The translations under genes and the position numbers were made by a program. 64,000 bases of DNA, taken from NCBI GenBank assembly GCA_029582265.1, contig CM055830.1, positions 22,862,163-22,926,162 on the forward strand, in the 5' to 3' direction. The notes below the pieces were generated by a model that saw only the letters and a program-made list of their open reading frames with translations, did no database searches and was not told the DNA's origin. Below are positions 44,711 to 56,219 of the stretch, one piece after another; the first letter of the stretch is position 1, and every line of letters starts with the position of its first letter. The DNA is from Zoroaster sp. YZ-2022. Its lineage: Eukaryota; Echinodermata; Asteroidea; Forcipulatida; Zoroasteridae.

Positions 44711-45360
44711 TAATAATTATGTAACTTCAGAATTAGCCTTACAAATATTCGTATTTCATACTTCTTAAGTCTCGTCGCGATTGGACGTTGTTAGTATTGG
44801 TAAATAACACATACCTATATTGATGAAGTAATGATGACGCGTGTAAACGAAATGTGTCAGTTTCAGAAGTGAGTCTATTCTGAAAAATACAGACGAAGTT
44901 TACAAGTCAGGTTAAATTAGGTCTAATATGAATGTTAACAAAACAATCCAGACTTGAACCAAGACTAGTCTTTAATAGAATAATTATGTTGATAGCAGTA
45001 ATCCCTTGAACCTCCACCAGTGGCATTGCAGAGAGTAGGATATTGACGCTTGAGCCAAGACTACTCTTTGGTATTCGATATTGTCTCTATGTACAATACA
45101 GACACCAACATAATATGTACAGGTATTTATACATATTTATACCTGTACATATTCTGTTTTTCTATTGAAAATTGTGTGAAATTGTATCATAACAAATATC
45201 GAATCCTCGGATCCTCTTCTAGTGATCCCCGGGTTGCCGCTCCACAGGATTTATTTATTTATTTCTGATCTTTTATCACAGTAACCTGTTCACAAAACAT
45301 GGCCCTGAGAATTACAATATAATTCAAAAGATTAAATTAAAGTGATCAATATGTTCATGA
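44711..45360. other. No gene seen; short internal duplication and hairpin
   Basis: CTTGAACCAAGACTAGTCTT (~44952) is echoed by CTTGAGCCAAGACTACTCTT (~45050). A 15 bp-arm hairpin lies at 45112-45153. Nothing coding is recognised. Confidence 0.55.
45112..45153. other. Hairpin with 15 bp perfect arms
   Basis: AATATGTACAGGTAT and its reverse complement ATACCTGTACATATT, separated by a 12 bp AT-rich loop. Confidence 0.85.
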
Positions 45361-45635
45361 AAATAATTAAGTACATTGGCAGATCGGGGAACTATATAAA
45401 GGGGGAAGTTATAACGGATAAAGGAGGCAGGCAAAGACGACAAGTGTCCATTCTGCTTATAAAGGTCCCTGTACTGTTTGGACTGTTAAAGATAATATTG
45501 GTCTGTCATCAAAAAGAACTCAAACCTCTCTATATATTATTTATAAGCCGACTGCCGAAACACTAAATTGATCTGTCATAAAAAATTCAAATTTATTGAT
45601 TTCATATCTCTAAGGTTGACAAATGATTATATTTG
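45361..45635 (+). repeat. Decayed B-repeat fragment
   Basis: GGATAAAGGAGGCAGGCAAA, GACAAGTGTCCATTC and TACTGTTTGGACTGTTAAAG show the family, with large deletions between them. It is cut by the (AAT)n element at 45636. Confidence 0.7.
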
Positions 45636-46172
45636 GTAGTTTTATTAATAATAATAATAATGTATAGATTTATATAGCGCACGTATCCACCAACTAAGTG
45701 GCGCTCAAGGCGCATTATATTATTATCCCTGCTCATAAGGCTCATAAGTCTCATAAATCATTCCTGAAACCATCTCAGCTCCCTGGGGAGTATACAGCTC
45801 AATTGCTGCCATTTCTAGCGCATATAGAGCAAACCATCTCTGCCTTCACAGGTACCCATTTAACCCCTGGGTGGAGAGAAGCAATTATGGTTAAGTGTCT
45901 TGCTCAAGGACACAGGTGTCACGGCCGGGGCTCAAACCCACACTCTGCTGCTGGCAACACCAGAACTTGAGTTCAGTGCGCTAGACCGCACGACAATCCA
46001 CTTTACGTGCATTATACAACACACGGGACCTACGGCTTTACGTCCCATCCGAAGGACGAAGCAATTATGGTTAAGTACCTTGCTCAAGGACACAAGTGTC
46101 ACGACCGGGGCTCGAACCCACACCCTGCTGCTGGCAACACCAGAACTTGAGTTCGGTGCGCTAATAACCTCA
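45636..46172 (+). repeat. Dimeric SINE-like element (CTCAAGGACACAAGTGTCACG type)
   Basis: It begins with (AAT)n and GCGCACGTATCCACCAACTA. It then holds two copies of a unit with GCAATTATGGTTAAGTRYCT, TTGCTCAAGGACACARGTGT and GAACTTGAGTTC (45880-45985 and 46058-46165). A third copy of this unit is at 57230-57320. Elements of this look are widespread in marine invertebrate genomes (general knowledge). It splits a B-repeat remnant. Confidence 0.7.
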
Positions 46173-46425
46173 ATAGTCTGTTCTCAGTAAGAGCTGAATT
46201 CTCTCATATATTATTTTACAAGCCGGCTGCGGGTGCAAACACTTAATGAGCCATTTCAAGTTCAGGACTTTGACTTTTAATTCAGTAAATGAATGTTATT
46301 GAAATTCAAATTCAACACGCGATTGCAATTGCGTCTTAAACCATTAGCGGATTGAAAGGGGGCGGGGTCAAGGGGGCATTTTATGTAATTTAACGAGTTT
46401 GTAAAATGCGTTTCCCACTTTTATG
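46173..46425 (+). repeat. Decayed B-repeat fragment, right part
   Basis: CAATAGTCTGTTCTCAGTAA and CAACACGCGATTGCAATTGC, ending near TTTGTAAAATGCG. With 45361-45635 it forms one interrupted copy. Confidence 0.72.
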
Positions 46426-46439
46426 ACAGCGTGCCCCTT

Positions 46440-46665
46440 TCTGCCGTGCCACAAGCGACTGGGGCAGGATTCGAACCCACGACCTCCTGCACTGAAAGCA
46501 CTGAGCAAAGTGCTTCATCCATACGTCAGTGTAAATGTAAAATCAAATTATCACCCGATGTAAGACTTAATTAATATACGCTATGGGATTCTAGCCGGCC
46601 AATCGCCATCGGACAAGCTCGGTGGTCAAGATGTTAAGACGTCACATACACTCAGAAAGCATTGA
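46440..46665. repeat. Two tRNA-derived SINE pieces, opposite orientation
   Basis: A minus-strand B-box text GGATTCGAACCCACGACCTC (~46470), then plus-strand CAAGCTCGGTGGTCAAGATG (~46613) with the SINE tail. Confidence 0.6.
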
Positions 46666-46699
46666 GAATACAGAGAGTTCATGAGCTAGGGATTGAAAA

Positions 46700-47459
46700 C
46701 TACTTTGCTGGTACTATCTGGAGGGACTAAATCTGTCATATGTTTTCTGCTTGCAAAACATCTATTAATTACAAAAGGTATGATAGCCCTACTGAAACGG
46801 TAGCTTATTGTTAGTTTTCAAACGATTGTCGCTGTTTAATTTGAAAAAAAGTTTAAACTCGTTCTGTAAACCACTCATACGACTGTTTAATGATGGCTAT
46901 AACGGAAGTAGCCTAAAAAGGTTCCGGTTTTCACTGCAGTAAAATAATTTAACTAAATGGCTTATATCAAACAGCCGTTGTACATCATGGTGTGTATCAT
47001 TTCAACAAAAGAACTAACGACCGGAGCAGTCATCAATGAAGCAATGGACATTTTTCTCTTTAAATTCTGTTTGTGAGGTACATATTTCATAGTTTTATAA
47101 TATAAACTTGTTTTAATGGATTAAATGATGATATTTTAGCGTTTTGATACATAACGCCCTTATTTAGGACCGTATTTTGTAACCCTTAAATATTGTTTTG
47201 AAGTTTTTATGTAAGGGTATTAATTTCACCCAAAATTAAAACACAAATTTGATTAATTCAAAAGGGAATATAGATTTGGAAGATATCTACATAAATTTTC
47301 AAAAATTGAATGGAGAATAAACAATGTGTCCAAAGTATTCTTTTACCTCATAATGAACATCTGGGTGTGCCACACGCTCCTTCTTGTATGTACCGCCTGC
47401 ACCGTCCTGAATTCTCCCTAAGACAACAGATTACTATTTCCTTTTGTTTTATGATGATC
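46700..47459. other. No gene seen
   Basis: AT-rich. 46690-46830 weakly resembles an inverted copy of the B tail (TCTGGAGGGACTAA reads reversed as TTAGTCCCTCCAGA). I find nothing coding. Confidence 0.5.
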
Positions 47460-47957
47460 AAACCATTGGTGGATGGCGGAGGGGGGGGGGGGAGGGGGAC
47501 GTGTTCCTTTATATCATCATACATGTTATTTTATTCATTATTTAGGCGTCCCCCCGTTTCTTGAATCTCAAACCACTGGTGGATATCGGGGGAGGGGGAC
47601 GTGTTCCTTTATATCATCATACATGTTATTTTACCATTCATTATTTAGGCGTCCCTCCCGTTTCTTGAGTCTCAAACCATTGGTGGATGGCGGGGGTGGG
47701 GGGGACGTGTCCCTTTATATCATCATACATGTTATTTTATCATTCATTATTTAGGCGTCCCTCCCGTTTCTTTAGTCTCAAACCATTGATGGGGTGAGGG
47801 GGACGTGTCACTTTATATCATCATACAGGTTATTTTACCATTCATTATTTAGGCGTACCCCCGTTTCTTGAGTCTCAAACCATTGATGGGGGGGGGGGGG
47901 ACGTGTTCCTTTATATCATCATACATGTTATTTTACTATTCATTATTTAGGCGTCCC
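47460..47957. repeat. ~100-112 bp minisatellite
   Basis: Five units, each with TCTCAAACCATTGGTGGATG, a G-run, GACGTGTTCCTTTATATCAT and CATTATTTAGGCGTCCC. G-runs and the interval vary. A single old unit lies at 59930-60060 and another half unit at 61088-61125. The left side of the FReD duplication starts inside the last unit. Confidence 0.88.
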
Positions 47958-48902
47958 CCGTTTCTTGCCGTGTACCCTTCCTTTGCCGTATTCACCCCTT
48001 TCATTTACCCATGAAAGCTATTGTACACTATTGGTAATCTTAAACGAAGACAAGTTTGATTAGAGTTTTATATAAAGCTTGATGTAAAATATTAAGAGTC
48101 AAAAAGATGATGATTGTCAAAGAAGCTTGAATACATTTCTAAAGAACTATCCTTTTAGTTACATCAGTCTCAGAAATTATTGTGTGGAACTGTTTGAGGT
48201 AAAAGCTTAACAGGTTAACAAAGTCTCATCTCAGACCTGCGCGTCGGCATTTTTAATTGCTGGATCAAGGATCAATTGGATTTCTGCCGTGATGTGTTAA
48301 ACGACTTTTTCACATAGGGGTATAAACGTTTGCCCGATTTGTGAGGTCTCTCTTAGCCACCATACTTTGTATATGGGAAATGTGGTCTGGTTCCAATAAC
48401 CGCATACATGTATTTCACTGGTTGGATAATGCCATAGTAATTATCAAGTTTTGAATTGGTCACGTACGTGAAAGTTGGTCTTAATAGTATTCAGTATGAT
48501 GAACGACAACATCGTCCCCAGGATGTTCCTGTAGTTTATGTATACCTCGTACCCACTGCTCTCTCGCCCTGTGAGGGGACGGTTTCAATATACAAAAATA
48601 TTGGATATGCAAATTAGGTGATAGACTGATACTGTTGTTGAATTGTGTTAGCTGCAGTGGGGAGGCCAGGACTAGGCTATTTAATTTATTTCATTAATAT
48701 TTCAGTAAAATCACTCATCCAAACATGTTATGTGCTAAACAAATTCATATATATAGGCATTAATTCATAAAGGCAAAATTTGTATTTTGTTTCCTCGAAA
48801 CATTAAAACAATTCAGGGTGGGACTGTCTATTAGTGAATAATTTTATCTTTTTGAGGAAACCAAAAAACAGATAAAGCTGAGCCTAATCAAGTTTCTGTC
48901 AA

Positions 48903-49006
48903 CCAATCAGGTGATACATGGTAAATCACCATTCAGCAGTGACTTCACTTTGACCAATCAGTGCTTTACGCATGCAATCCTTTGGATCACAAACATTCAA
49001 TATAAA
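48903..49006 (+). promoter_or_regulatory. Putative promoter of FReD gene 1 (two CCAAT boxes and TATA)
   Basis: CCAATCAG at 48903 and 48954 and TATAAA at 49001, with a transcription start expected near 49030, giving a ~160 base 5'UTR. All three motifs are conserved in the right copy with nearly the same spacing, while intervening bases differ. This supports function but does not prove it. Confidence 0.55.
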
Positions 49007-49191
49007 CACTCATCGGTCGATGCTGTGTTACATTTCTACATTACGCCGTGTGCAGTATAGTCGTGTTTCAATCAAACAGTTGGTCGACCGATGATACCGA
49101 AATACTTGATTGAATAAAAACTGATAGTTCTACTTATTTAATTGGATTTACATTGAAACGTTTTCACCCATATACAAACAATACATTGAAG

Positions 49192-50229
49192 ATGACGCAG
49201 CAAGTACTCTTGATGTGCGTACTCCATTTCAAAATGATGTTCGTGTTTATAATACCACTGATATCACAAGCGATAAGTTTGGGAAGTCAATGTGGTGGGC
49301 TTGCAAACGAATATCTCCCCGCAGATAACCGAGCACTCAAAAACTTTACGTATGCCAAGAAAACTGTACCCTATTACGTCATGTGCGGACGAGACTGTAA
49401 CATGGATAAGAACTGTAAGTCATTTAACTTCTATAAATGCAATAAACTGTGTGAGTTAAATAACTCCACAAGGGCTGAGTATCCTGAATCATTCGTTGAA
49501 GATCAAGAAAGTGTGTACTTCGATGAAAATGAAGATACGCCTCTCTTCTCATTGCCTGATATCTCCTTTGCTCACAACAGAAGTTGTAAAGGACTAATGG
49601 AGGCAGGTTACCGCACAAGTGGTGTCTACAAGATCTACCCAGACGGATTCTGCCGTGGTCTCAAAGTCTATTGTGAAATGGACATTGACGGCGGCGGATG
49701 GATTGTGTTTCAGCGCAGAGAGGACGGCAGTGTTGACTTTATTAATCGTGACTGGAGTCAATACAAGTCTGGCTTCGGTGATCTAAGCGGGGAACATTGG
49801 TTAGGGAATGATAACTTGGTGGGTCTGACCTCTGATAAATCACACGGGACATGGGACCTCCGCATAGATCTCACAGATTGGAGTGACGATACGGCATTCG
49901 CGAAATACACGGATTTCCAAATCACTGGTGAGAAGTACACACTGAATTATGGCGAATACGATGTGAGCAGCACTGCTGGTGACTCTCTTTGGTATCACAA
50001 AGGAATGCACTTCTCAACAAAGGATAATGACAATGATGCGTCAGGGGGGCATTGTGCACAATCCTATGAAGGAGCCTGGTGGTTTAATAGATGTCGCCAC
50101 TCTGACTTAAATGGTCGTTATTACCCAGATGGGCAGTGGCAGAGTGCCAAAGGCATTACGTGGCATCACTGGCATAACAGCAATCCTCTCAAAGCATCCA
50201 GCATGAAAATGCGTGAAACAGACATGTAA
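49192..50229 (+). CDS. Secreted PAN/apple-fibrinogen-related (FReD) protein, gene 1
   Basis: 345 residues in one exon. I start at ATG 49192 (GAAGATGA, A at -3). An upstream in-frame run begins only with TTG. Residues 1-29 are a signal peptide (hydrophobic MFVFIIPLI). Residues ~34-112 form a small Cys-rich PAN/apple-like domain (Cys 34, 65, 69, 75, 83, 87; CKSFNFYKC...CELN). Residues ~130-345 are a fibrinogen C-terminal domain: YCEMDIDGGGWIVFQRREDG, GEHWLGND, the acidic loop STKDNDND of the calcium site, GAWWFNRC, GRYY and a closing SSMKMRETDM. The core disulphides expected are C132-C161 and C288-C301; C154 is extra. N-glycosylation sequons are at N51, N91 and N129. Such invertebrate proteins are secreted lectin-like recognition molecules (family knowledge); the ligand is unknown. 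There are no introns. It is tandemly duplicated with its promoter at 63219. The stop overlaps a good splice donor (AT|GTAAGT). Confidence 0.95.
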   Translation: MTQQVLLMCVLHFKMMFVFIIPLISQAISLGSQCGGLANEYLPADNRALKNFTYAKKTVPYYVMCGRDCNMDKNCKSFNFYKCNKLCELNNSTRAEYPESFVEDQESVYFDENEDTPLFSLPDISFAHNRSCKGLMEAGYRTSGVYKIYPDGFCRGLKVYCEMDIDGGGWIVFQRREDGSVDFINRDWSQYKSGFGDLSGEHWLGNDNLVGLTSDKSHGTWDLRIDLTDWSDDTAFAKYTDFQITGEKYTLNYGEYDVSSTAGDSLWYHKGMHFSTKDNDNDASGGHCAQSYEGAWWFNRCRHSDLNGRYYPDGQWQSAKGITWHHWHNSNPLKASSMKMRETDM

Positions 50230-50270
50230 GTACAACAATTAACATTACTGGAAACATGCTGGAAAAACAG

Positions 50271-50276
50271 AATAAA
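50271..50276 (+). terminator. Polyadenylation signal of FReD gene 1
   Basis: AATAAA 42 bp after the stop codon, giving a short 3'UTR if used. This is sequence match only. Confidence 0.55.
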
Positions 50277-50299
50277 AATAGTAGTTTTATTTGGCGGTC

Positions 50300-53126
50300 A
50301 AAAACATAAATATGTGTGTTTCCCATCTACCCGCAATCACCAAACACATCACGCCTATACCTTTATCATTTATTTATAAATAATTATAAATAAATAAAAC
50401 ATGTGTTATTATAGGCCTTATATTTTGTGTTTAGGCCAAAAAGGTGTGTTTTTTACCCTAATTATTTGTTTACTAACAATAAGGTTGATACATTTCTTAC
50501 TAAATAGGAAAATATAACTGTACCGGACTTGCCGGTAAAATAGCGAATCATTTGGGACACGTATATTTAAAAAAAACTAATGTTCTCATCACTTTGGACA
50601 TTAAGATAGAAGTTTAAATATAAAGTTATCTTGACTGAATTGAAAGCATTTTATGTTTGCCACGGTACATTATATCATCAGAAATACATAACACTGAATG
50701 AACTTGAGATATTTGTCTTGTTAGTTCACTTAATGAAGTTTTCAAAGCTAGGAATCATGAAAAAGGCTTCGACCTTTCAGCGATTACACAAGAATTCCTT
50801 TTGTTTTTCGTAAAATTCCGCACTGGCTTTTCTTGGCCGCTGTAAAAGTTGTGCGCATTTTTGTTTGGTCATATAGAAAAATATATTTGGTGTTTAAAGT
50901 TTGTCTGAATGTAATTGTAATTATAAATGTATGCACTGCACTGAAAATGACACAATATATGTAAATATAATCATATTAGTATCGTAAACACTGGCCCGTA
51001 GACTGGGGATCTGTATTTGAGAATAATCCCCCCCCCCCCCAGACATGTTGCACTTGCTCTGGTGTTTAACCTAATGATACTTTGAAACATCATTGTGTAC
51101 ACCTTTGGTAATCATCCGATTACACAATTACTAAATTATAATCTAAAAACTTACTTTATGTGAAGTTATTTGCTCGTATCAAACATCTAGAGAAATTATT
51201 CCGTCTGAGATTCTGTAAAACGTGAGAAATGTATTACAAATTTAGAATGGATGAATTTTCTACATTTGAATACATGCAAACAAATTTGATTACATGTTCA
51301 CTATTTTCTCGTTAACGACGAGAATAAACTGATACACAGTTATTTCACAGTTATTTTATTGTATAAATATCTCTTCATTCTTATAAAGTATGGATGCATT
51401 TATAGACATAATTATTACTAATAGTGTTGTATACAAACTCTTTAAGCCAACCCATCCGTTATTTTCAAACTAGTCTACGGGTCTAAATCATATATGAATG
51501 GTGTGTTTAGCTTTGTTTAGTGGATTTTACTTACTACCGAAAAAGGTTAATACTAAAATGTGAACAAATAACAGACCATGTCAACAAAATATTAATTAAG
51601 GTGATCGTCCTCGCTCAACCTAATGGATTAGGCCTGACTTGATTTCTGTTATATAATTTATATCCAATGATTAGTTAAATAATGAAAGAAATATGGCTAC
51701 GGTAGTTCCAATCACATCTCCCTCCCTGCATATTCATAATGGATATGAACGGTAAAATAATCCCAGTTCAGCCGGCCGGTAATTTTCCCCCAAACGAGAT
51801 TACAGTGAAAGCAGCAGCGTTGTAGCTGTATGTGGTGAAAATAAATAAATACAATGAATCAACCCGACCTGATTTTTTGATTTGAAAGGACTATCACTAA
51901 TTGATTATTTATTACATGTTCTTATTAACAATTAATAATAATAAATACTAAAAAATTAAAAATAAATCCAAAAGTACAAAAAAATAAAATACAAAAAAAA
52001 ATATATATATAATATACAAAAATGAAATAAGAGTAATAATACAACAATTCTTTTACATTCCATAAGCCAGTAATTGTTAGCCAGTGACTCGGGCAAAATG
52101 TTGTGAAATTGTTTAAGCATATCTCTTTCTTAGAAATCTTTATTGAAATCTTTGAATATTTGAATGTATTTGTAGAATTTACATAACCCTAGTCTCTTGT
52201 CAACAATTACAATCTGTTGAATTCTGCGGACTTTGAAATGTCCTTGGCGAAGCACCCGTCAATGATGTGTTTTCGACCTCTCTTTTGTTCTCTGATTCAC
52301 ATGAGTGTACATACGGCGAAAACAAAACATAAATAGTCTGCAGAATTTAAGCCGTCGTTGTTGACAATGGATTTGAATTGTTTACAATTTACTTAATTTT
52401 ATAATTAAAGTCATTAAAAATATTAATATATTCCATGCTCAAGCGATGTTGGTCACTTAAGTTAAACATGCCATTTTAAATGAGAAACCATTATGAAATA
52501 ATTATGAATATATGACGTGATGTCATAAATTCATTTCAGTTTTATATAACCATTCTTTAATCCTTATTAACAAACTAAAACAGCAATTTAAAATTGAAAT
52601 ATATTTCCCAGGTAAACTCACTTTGAGCACGGAATATCAATCTTTGAGAACAATCGTTGTAATTAAAAGAAAATTGCCTGTACATAACGCATTGATGTTA
52701 TTAATTATCTGTCAGAGGCCATCCACAATTTCAGACATTTTCAAATAACGGACGTGTTTGGCAATTTTTATCTTGAAAATGCTGAGTACTCAATTGTCAA
52801 AAATGTTGGATAGCCTCAATTAAATTAATACTGTTGAAAACCTGGTTCGAATCAAGTGCAATAAACTGAGTGATAAGAACCGAATACAAATGTTTTCTTT
52901 CATTTCTGAGTTTGTGTATAAACGAAGTCTTCTAAACTTGACCACGTGACCTGACAGATGAGGACAAACGGCGACAGGGGGTTTACAGAGACTATAGATA
53001 ACTAAACCTCTCTCTGACATTATTGAAGGGACATCTAACATAAAATTACAAGGGGACACTGTTTTTTTCATTTCCAGTATTAAGTCGAAAATTTAGTGGA
53101 CCAGAATAATTTTTCACTAAATTGAA
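50300..53126. other. Long spacer, no gene recognised
   Basis: AT-rich single-copy-looking DNA. Open frames are short and unconvincing. It includes a C-run at ~51030 and (A/T)-rich stretches at 51920-52020. Confidence 0.55.
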
Positions 53127-53335
53127 TAGGGAGAGGCGTTGGGTGGGGAGGGAGGCGGAGGTGGATGGGGAGGAATGGGGAGGGGTGGGAAGGAAGGGGA
53201 AGGGTGAGGGTGAGGGGTGGAAGGAAGGGGAAGGGGAGGGGAAAGGGAGAGGAAAGGGAAGGAAGGGGAGTTAGATGGGCAGAGTCCGGGAGGAAGGGAG
53301 GGGAAAATTCTGGGGTGGGGAGAGGAAGGGGGTCA
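53127..53335. repeat. ~200 bp polypurine tract (G/A)
   Basis: Almost uninterrupted purines on the plus strand, made of GGGGAAGG, GGGTGAGG and GGAAGGAAGG pieces. Many G-runs of three or four make quadruplex or triplex structure plausible. The long open frames across it on both strands are compositional artefacts. Confidence 0.88.
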
Positions 53336-53349
53336 AATGCCAAGTTACC

Positions 53350-53421
53350 AAATAAATATCAAGGGGCATCCTACGTCCCAGCTACTCATTTTTGGGGTAT
53401 TTATTTCCCCTTGATATTTAT
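53350..53421. other. Stem-loop with ~16 bp arms
   Basis: AAATAAATATCAAGGGG and CCCCTTGATATTTATC pair around a ~36 base loop, just after the polypurine tract. Confidence 0.8.
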
Positions 53422-54330
53422 CGGATTATCCTCACTCCCCGCCCACCCCTTTCCTCCTCTCCATCTCCTCACAAAAAGAGGGCGCTGTTTAGATTGAGTG
53501 AACTCTTGCAGTTACACAAGATTTACCCATTCTGAAAAGCGCCCTCCTATGTCTGCCACACCTCAAAAAGTCCAATGGGGTTTTAACGTGTTTCCACATG
53601 GTCTGATCATTATATCCTTCGTGCCCCAATTTGGAACCAGCAGTGTTAAACCAGTGTTGGATTCCGGCTACGATCTCTTGGGGGTGTCGGGGGTGGGGTT
53701 GGCGAGCATAATAGGAAGGCGTATTTCCCCTTCCTCTAGCTACAGCGTATACACAATGACTTCCTAACCCCTTCCCCGTCCTCGGCAGAGACGACTGTGA
53801 TCCAGGAGACGACCGTGATCCAGGTGAAAAGCCCGCCCTCTATCGATGGATAATTGTATTGGTCATCCCCAGTCAAATTAATCTTTAGGGGATATATACC
53901 CCCATCCCTCATGAAGATTTGAGCTCCTGCCCATTGTTGTAGATTTTGTTTATCCTAATCGTCAACATTCCAATGACCACCCCTAAACGGATCTCCCTGT
54001 CCTAACCCTCCCCCATGACCCAACCCACCTCCACCTGAATAAAACAAATCATTTGGGTTTGAAACATTAATTTGGATTTAAAAATATTATAATAATGAAA
54101 TTCTGAGAAATTAGAAATCATTTTGGACAATTTGAAGGAAATTTCTGAAAATGTTTATTAATTTATTTTAAAAATATCATTTTTGAAAGATTTGTGCATA
54201 TTTTCTGATTTAATAATGAATGCCTGCTATAAAACTTTAAAATGCTACCAATGATTTGCTTTAACGGTACCCTTTGATGGCGTCGTATACAGTCCAGATC
54301 CAGTACAATAGGCTGAGCCACGTCGGTGAG

Positions 54331-54600
54331 GGCGCCAATTATCACATTTAATATTGCTTTACCCCAATGGAACCGTTATTGGCCACTGTGTATTGTTTGT
54401 TCCTCACACACGTCTAACATAGTCATGTTCCCTATCTACAGGCGGTATCGTTATGATTGGAAACATCACATTGTGAGGAACCTGTCTACTGGTTCAGTTG
54501 TACATGTGCCTCATTCTGATTCTCATAGACTTGTGTACTACAAAGCAAAGATGGCTGGGGTATAATACTTAAAAGCCTGCTGCACTTATATGATGGAAAG
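54331..54600 (+). repeat. Duplicated segment D, copy 1, with exon-like part
   Basis: Matches 57404-57690 with moderate divergence. The best-preserved part is the exon-like stretch 54442-54565. Confidence 0.8.
54442..54565 (+). other. Candidate terminal exon (function uncertain)
   Basis: GTTCCCTATCTACAG is a good acceptor. The frame that follows reads RYRYDWKHHIVRNLSTGSVV then HVPHSDSHRLVYYKAKMAGV and a TAA. The RYxWKHxI stretch weakly recalls a motif near the C-terminus of AlkB-type 2-oxoglutarate oxygenases (ALKBH4-like). I would not name it on that alone. No upstream exons are recognised in the window. The duplicate at 57491 keeps most codons but has a six-base insertion that creates an early TAG in this frame. 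Confidence 0.3.
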
Positions 54601-55808
54601 ATTAGGTTTACAACGAATATGGATGTGTAAGAAATAGTAATATTTTTTGCATTTTCCAAGATGTTTTGGTTAATTGATGTTTGAAGGTGTTCAAATAAGC
54701 CTTGCTATAGATGCAACAAAAATCCCACGTCAGAAAAGTGTTAAGCCTGCTGCTGCTGGTCGCAACTAAATCTATCAGCTAGAACAATTATGTTTCTTTT
54801 GTTTACTACTGTGGGCAATATGATCCATTATAATGTTAAAGTATTTGTTGAATTTAAGCATGGTTAGGGATAAGCCCCATCTTATCAGTCGTTCTGACAT
54901 CTTGTCCTTAAATAACCGTCTGAAAATATTACAACTCAACAACTTTGTTTTTAACTTATGATGCGTCTGCTGACAGTTGTATGGAGAAAGTTTGGTCATA
55001 TATACACTAATAGCCATATGATACAACTACAAACATGTGATGGATTTTGCTTTTATTTTCAATTGTTTGTATTTTATTTGTATAATTGCTTATGTTTAAA
55101 AGCTATATATAGAGCACACACAGCCCAGACAATGTTTGCTGTCAGTGAAACCCGTTTTGACAGGATCAATTCTGCCTGTATGTAAGAGCGCCCTCTTGAA
55201 TTCAGATGTCATTTTAATTAAGGGATGAAGTATAACATATATAAAGGTTTTTGTCCTAATGTTCTATGTACCACGTGTCTTTCTCTGAGTATGCATTTCT
55301 CTACGAGTTTAGCTTTGGCTTATTCAAGAAAACAAATCGTGAATTCATCCCGTCATTTTTTTAATTAACCCTGCGGGCAGTACAGTATTGATCTTGTCAA
55401 TTAATTGTAAACATCAAATCATCGCATTTTTTACATAGTGACGAACCGGAAAAAATGCGTTACGAGTAACTTTTTCTCTCGGAAATTGACTGTTTTCATT
55501 ATTGTCATTTGATACTGTAAACAATCAAGGTCAAGTGTGGAAATTATTTAAAAAAATTTATGTTTGGACTATTGGAGTAAGTAGGATATCAAATAAAGAT
55601 TATGATTTTTATTGGTCAATTGTGCGCTCGGTTATTCAAATAAGTCAAAACAAGACCCGTTGTCAGGTAATGACGTTAGAACGTTTTATAAGGCTCGTTG
55701 TCAAAATGCGGCACACACGCAGGCCTTTAGAGTAGCTTATCGTCCAGCATGTTTTAAGTCGGACACATTGTCGCTGATAGTTTCTTGGCTTTATTTAAGT
55801 GTTAATAA
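54601..55808. other. No gene recognised
   Basis: AT-rich spacer. Overlapping frames of ~75 codons at 55502-55833 look protein-like in places (ISQNKTRCQVMTLERF in one, FYKARCQNAAHTQAFRVAYR in another) but match nothing I know. Confidence 0.45.
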
Positions 55809-55894
55809 GTACACTGGAAATATACGGTGTTAAAATATACACCAGTGGTGTAACACCACTGGTGTTATTTAACACCGCATATTTTGCAGTGTAC
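55809..55894. mobile_element. 86 bp near-perfect palindrome (mini foldback element)
   Basis: Starts GTACACTGGAAATATACGGT and ends with the near reverse complement ACCGCATATTTTGCAGTGTAC less the first two bases. The centre is CACCAGTGGTG and CACCACTGGTG around TAA. The arms of ~42 bp differ at only a few positions. It is probably a tiny non-autonomous hairpin element. Confidence 0.78.
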
Positions 55895-56219
55895 CTGGTT
55901 GGTACTTACTGTGTTTGCTTTGTTTAAAATGTTGATTTTCTATGTGTAACAATGGCTTTAACTTATTCGTCACTATGTAAAAAATCACATGCCGCGTAGT
56001 TGCCTATTCGTCACTTCAACGCACGCACAGCGTATAATTACTGCCTATACTTTCTTATTCGTCACTTTATAAAAAATAAATAAATAAAAACAGAAATGCC
56101 GCCAGCGCTTACTCGCCACCTATGTACGTACTCTGTAAGGCCGATATAAATACCTTACATTCATGGTTTCTCTTTGTGTTACATTGCAAAATAAACTAAA
56201 AACTTGATGTTTTCTACAG

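Larger units (their letters stand above)
47930..50300 (+). repeat. FReD tandem duplication, left copy
   Basis: Matches 61085 to the window end in order and orientation: TTAGGCGTCCCCCGTTTCTT, then a decayed spacer, the promoter and the gene. The offset grows from ~13.15 kb to ~14.03 kb because the right copy carries extra array sequence (61482-61712 and 61983-62245). Confidence 0.9.

Noticed and set aside
49153..49191. Upstream extension of FReD gene 1 beginning KRFHPYTNN
   Set aside because: It begins with TTG, not ATG. The ATG at 49192 has a good context and is followed directly by a signal peptide.
52820..53071. 83-codon minus-strand frame
   Set aside because: No family resemblance, and it lies in otherwise featureless spacer.
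53165..53497. Gly/Arg/Glu-rich plus-strand and Pro/Leu-rich minus-strand frames
   Set aside because: Both are compositional artefacts of the polypurine tract.
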